Of a DNA stretch of 64,000 nucleotides, positions 62,231 to 64,000 are shown piece after piece. Each line of letters starts with the position of its first letter. Within the stretch, counting starts at the first letter, position 1. The notes beneath the pieces were generated by a model. That model searched no databases, had not been told where the DNA came from, and saw only the letters and a program-made list of their open reading frames with translations. The stretch comes from Staphylococcus ratti (GTDB lineage Bacteria > Bacillota > Bacilli > Staphylococcales > Staphylococcaceae). Location of the stretch: contig NZ_CP086654.1 of assembly GCF_020883535.1 (NCBI RefSeq), forward strand, positions 1,426,001 through 1,490,000. The letters are read 5' to 3'. A program made the position numbers and the translations under genes.

Positions 62231-62258
62231 ATTCTAACACGCATTTCAAGAAGTTCAA
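62231..62258 (-). promoter_or_regulatory. fapR-plsX-fabDG operon promoter
   Basis: Minus-strand TTGAAC (62253-62258), 16-nt spacer, TAGAAT (62231-62236). The FapR operator lies about 14-30 nt downstream of the -10. Confidence 0.6.
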
Positions 62259-62264
62259 AATATT

Positions 62265-62720
62265 TTAATGTTTCGAGTTAACCGGATAGATACATTTAAA
62301 AGTTTCTAATACAACATCCTCTTCTTCATGAAATTCAAGACCATAATATTGACACGCTTCTTTCAAATAATGATAGTGATCAGAACGCCATTGCTCAATA
62401 GATGTATAACCTTCACCCTCGTTTATTATATGTCCGTAACCCACTTGGTTAAATGGCACTACCTTCACATGTGTTGTAATTGTGATACACATCGGTTCAC
62501 GGTTTTCATTTAATATCATGTTAAGTTGACCTACAAAAGGTAAAGAATCTTGTTCTACAGTATATAAGACACGGGCACTCGTAGTCGCTTGTTTCTTACC
62601 TTCAATGACACGCTGCCCTAAAATAGTCGGATTTTCGCCAAAAGACCATGCTGTATACACTTCATGATCAAATTCAGGATACATTTTTATAAATAAATTC
62701 CAAAACGCACGCTGCTTCAT
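62265..62720 (-). CDS. ASCH-domain protein
   Basis: A 151-aa protein of the ASCH (PUA-like, formerly DUF984) family, proposed to bind RNA or act in RNA-linked nucleotide hydrolysis. Signature pieces: AWSFGENP, EGKKQATTSARVLY and MCITITTHVKVVPFNQV; a Trp-rich EQWRSDHYHYL helix follows. No export signal. It lies between recG and fapR, which are adjacent in S. aureus, so it is an insertion on the operon strand. Function is unknown. Confidence 0.8.
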   Translation of the reverse strand: MKQRAFWNLFIKMYPEFDHEVYTAWSFGENPTILGQRVIEGKKQATTSARVLYTVEQDSLPFVGQLNMILNENREPMCITITTHVKVVPFNQVGYGHIINEGEGYTSIEQWRSDHYHYLKEACQYYGLEFHEEEDVVLETFKCIYPVNSKH

Positions 62721-62810
62721 CCTCTATCCCCCAATTGTCTATATTTTCTTTATAAAAAAGTATACAGATAGAATATTAAGACTATGTTAAAACACTATGC
62801 ATTTCTGTTA

Positions 62811-62862
62811 TAAAAAAAGCAGTGTAAGAAAATCCAACAACTCGAATTTCTCACACTGCTTT
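62811..62862 (-). terminator. Intrinsic terminator of recG
   Basis: AAAGCAGTGTGAGAAA and TTTCTTACACTGCTTT (62816-62862) pair with one G-U, followed by TTTTTTT on the minus strand, 29 bp past recG. Confidence 0.9.
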
Positions 62863-62890
62863 ATGATGATTTTCAATAGGGATGATTGTA

Positions 62891-64000
62891 TTAATCAAAA
62901 CTTTGATGTAACATATTTTCTTCTATAAAAGTACGCAATTTTTGGTAATCTTCGGTAAAGAAGGCGCCAGATTGTATCAGTTCGGCTGCTTCGTCACGTG
63001 CCACTTCAAGCATCCGATAATCTTCAACGATATTTCCAACTAAGAAGTCCGGCAAGCCGCTTTGTTTCACACCAAAAAAATCACCTGGACCACGCATTTC
63101 TAAGTCGCGTTCACTTAATTCAAAGCCATCTGTCGTTTGTGTCATAATTTGCATCCGTTCTATACCTGTTTCGGTTTTAGGGGAAGCAATTAATACACAA
63201 TAACTTTGATGTTCACTCCGCCCCACACGTCCACGTAATTGGTGAAGCGTTGATAGTCCAAAGCGATCGGCATCATAAATAACCATAAACGTAGCATTAG
63301 GTACATTCACACCCACCTCTACTACAGTTGTAGAAACAAGCACATCAATGTCGTGGTCACTAAATTGGTGCATCACTTGGTCTTTTTCATCTGACGTCAT
63401 TTTTCCGTGTAGTACCCCGATTTTTGCTTCGGGCAATTGGATTTTTAAATTATCGTAAAGCGCCAAAATGTTTTGGACATCTTCCAAATGCTCCGAACTT
63501 TCAATAAGTGGAGAAATGACATAAGCTTGACGTCCTTTTTTCAGTTCGCTTGCTAATTGTTTCAAAACTTGATCGTAAGCTTCATGTTTGACCCAAGTCG
63601 TTTGAATAGGTTTTCTACCTTTAGGTAAATGTTTAATTGATGAAACATCCATCTCTCCAAATACCGATATAGCAAGTGTTCTTGGTATCGGCGTGGCAGT
63701 CATAAATAATACGTTGCTCAACGCACCTTTTTCGCGTAGTTTTTGACGTTGTTCAACGCCAAATCTATGTTGTTCATCCGTAATAACTAAACCTACCTTG
63801 TTAAACGTGACGTCATCTTGTATTAATGCATGTGTCCCTACTAAACAATCGATTTCACCGTTTTGAAGTTGCTCTAGTAACAGGCGACGCTTTTTCCCTT
63901 TAACCGATCCTGTTAACAAAGCAACATGCATGCGGTCGCCAAACAATTGGACCAAACTCTCAGCATGCTGCTCAGCTAAAATTTCAGTGGGCACCATTAA
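62891..64000 (-). CDS. recG: ATP-dependent DNA helicase RecG, C-terminal part (runs off window)
   Basis: The last 369 codons of a superfamily 2 helicase that reverses stalled forks and processes Holliday junctions. Motif Ia [17 protein letters not shown] box [15 protein letters not shown], motif [19 protein letters not shown], and motif [17 protein letters not shown] are intact. The TRG motif region and C terminus follow. The 5' end, with Walker A and the wedge domain, lies beyond 64000. Confidence 0.97.
   Translation of the reverse strand, partial: LMVPTEILAEQHAESLVQLFGDRMHVALLTGSVKGKKRRLLLEQLQNGEIDCLVGTHALIQDDVTFNKVGLVITDEQHRFGVEQRQKLREKGALSNVLFMTATPIPRTLAISVFGEMDVSSIKHLPKGRKPIQTTWVKHEAYDQVLKQLASELKKGRQAYVISPLIESSEHLEDVQNILALYDNLKIQLPEAKIGVLHGKMTSDEKDQVMHQFSDHDIDVLVSTTVVEVGVNVPNATFMVIYDADRFGLSTLHQLRGRVGRSEHQSYCVLIASPKTETGIERMQIMTQTTDGFELSERDLEMRGPGDFFGVKQSGLPDFLVGNIVEDYRMLEVARDEAAELIQSGAFFTEDYQKLRTFIEENMLHQSFD

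Noticed and set aside
1..64000. rRNA, tRNA, CRISPR or prophage genes
   Set aside because: I saw no tRNA-like or rRNA-like segment, no regularly spaced repeats and no phage gene module.

Overview
The window is a low-GC Gram-positive core chromosome segment, almost certainly from a Staphylococcus. Proteins and gene order follow the S. aureus block recG-fapR-plsX-fabD-fabG-acpP-rnc-smc-ftsY-ylxM-ffh-rpsP-rimM-trmD-rplS-rbgA-rnhB-sucCD-dprA-topA-trmFO-xerC-hslVU-codY-rpsB-tsf-pyrH-frr-uppS-cdsA-dxr-rseP-proS-polC-rimP-nusA-ylxRQ-infB-rbfA-truB-ribF-rpsO-pnp-rnjB-ftsK. The window shows this block reversed, so nearly every gene is on the minus strand. A secreted M30 (hyicolysin-type) metalloprotease, the family typified by S. 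hyicus ShpII, points to the S. hyicus/agnetis/chromogenes group; the species call is inference.

Layout by coordinate. 1-9.1 kb: ftsK start, RNase J2, the inserted M30 protease, PNPase, S15, RibF, TruB, RbfA. 9.1-24.4 kb: an inserted VOC-fold gene, then infB-ylxQ-rnpM-nusA-rimP, polC, proS, and the envelope/isoprenoid set rseP-dxr-cdsA-uppS. 24.5-31.8 kb: frr, pyrH, tsf, rpsB, codY, hslUV, xerC. 31.9-40.9 kb: trmFO, topA, dprA, sucDC, a small conserved unknown, rnhB, rbgA. 41.1-46.8 kb: the only plus-strand genes, a gtcA-yfhO-yfhO operon predicted to act in teichoic-acid glycosylation. 46.8-51.1 kb: the rplS-trmD-rimM-rpsP operon bracketed by two related non-coding elements. 51.1-64 kb: ffh-ylxM-ftsY-smc-rnc, the fatty-acid operon acpP-fabG-fabD-plsX-fapR, an ASCH-domain gene, and the 3' part of recG.

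The most unusual content is the pair of elements of about 0.95 kb at 46808-47744 and 50029-50999. Each has imperfect ends resembling ISL3-family insertion-sequence termini and a decayed transposase remnant on the minus strand. Each also carries, on the plus strand, a candidate RNA of about 325 nt with a closed multibranch fold and its own intrinsic terminator. The stem differences I found between copies keep pairing only if the plus strand is the RNA. Copy 2 has a 7/8 target-site duplication. A third, solitary ISL3-like end lies upstream of dprA.

Regulation visible in the sequence includes a FapR operator at fapR, a cre-like site inside the sucCD promoter, candidate ribosomal-protein leaders upstream of rpsB, rplS and rpsO, a terminator-like hairpin that contains the xerC ribosome-binding site, and intrinsic terminators at most operon ends. 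No rRNA, tRNA, CRISPR array or intact mobile element was found.
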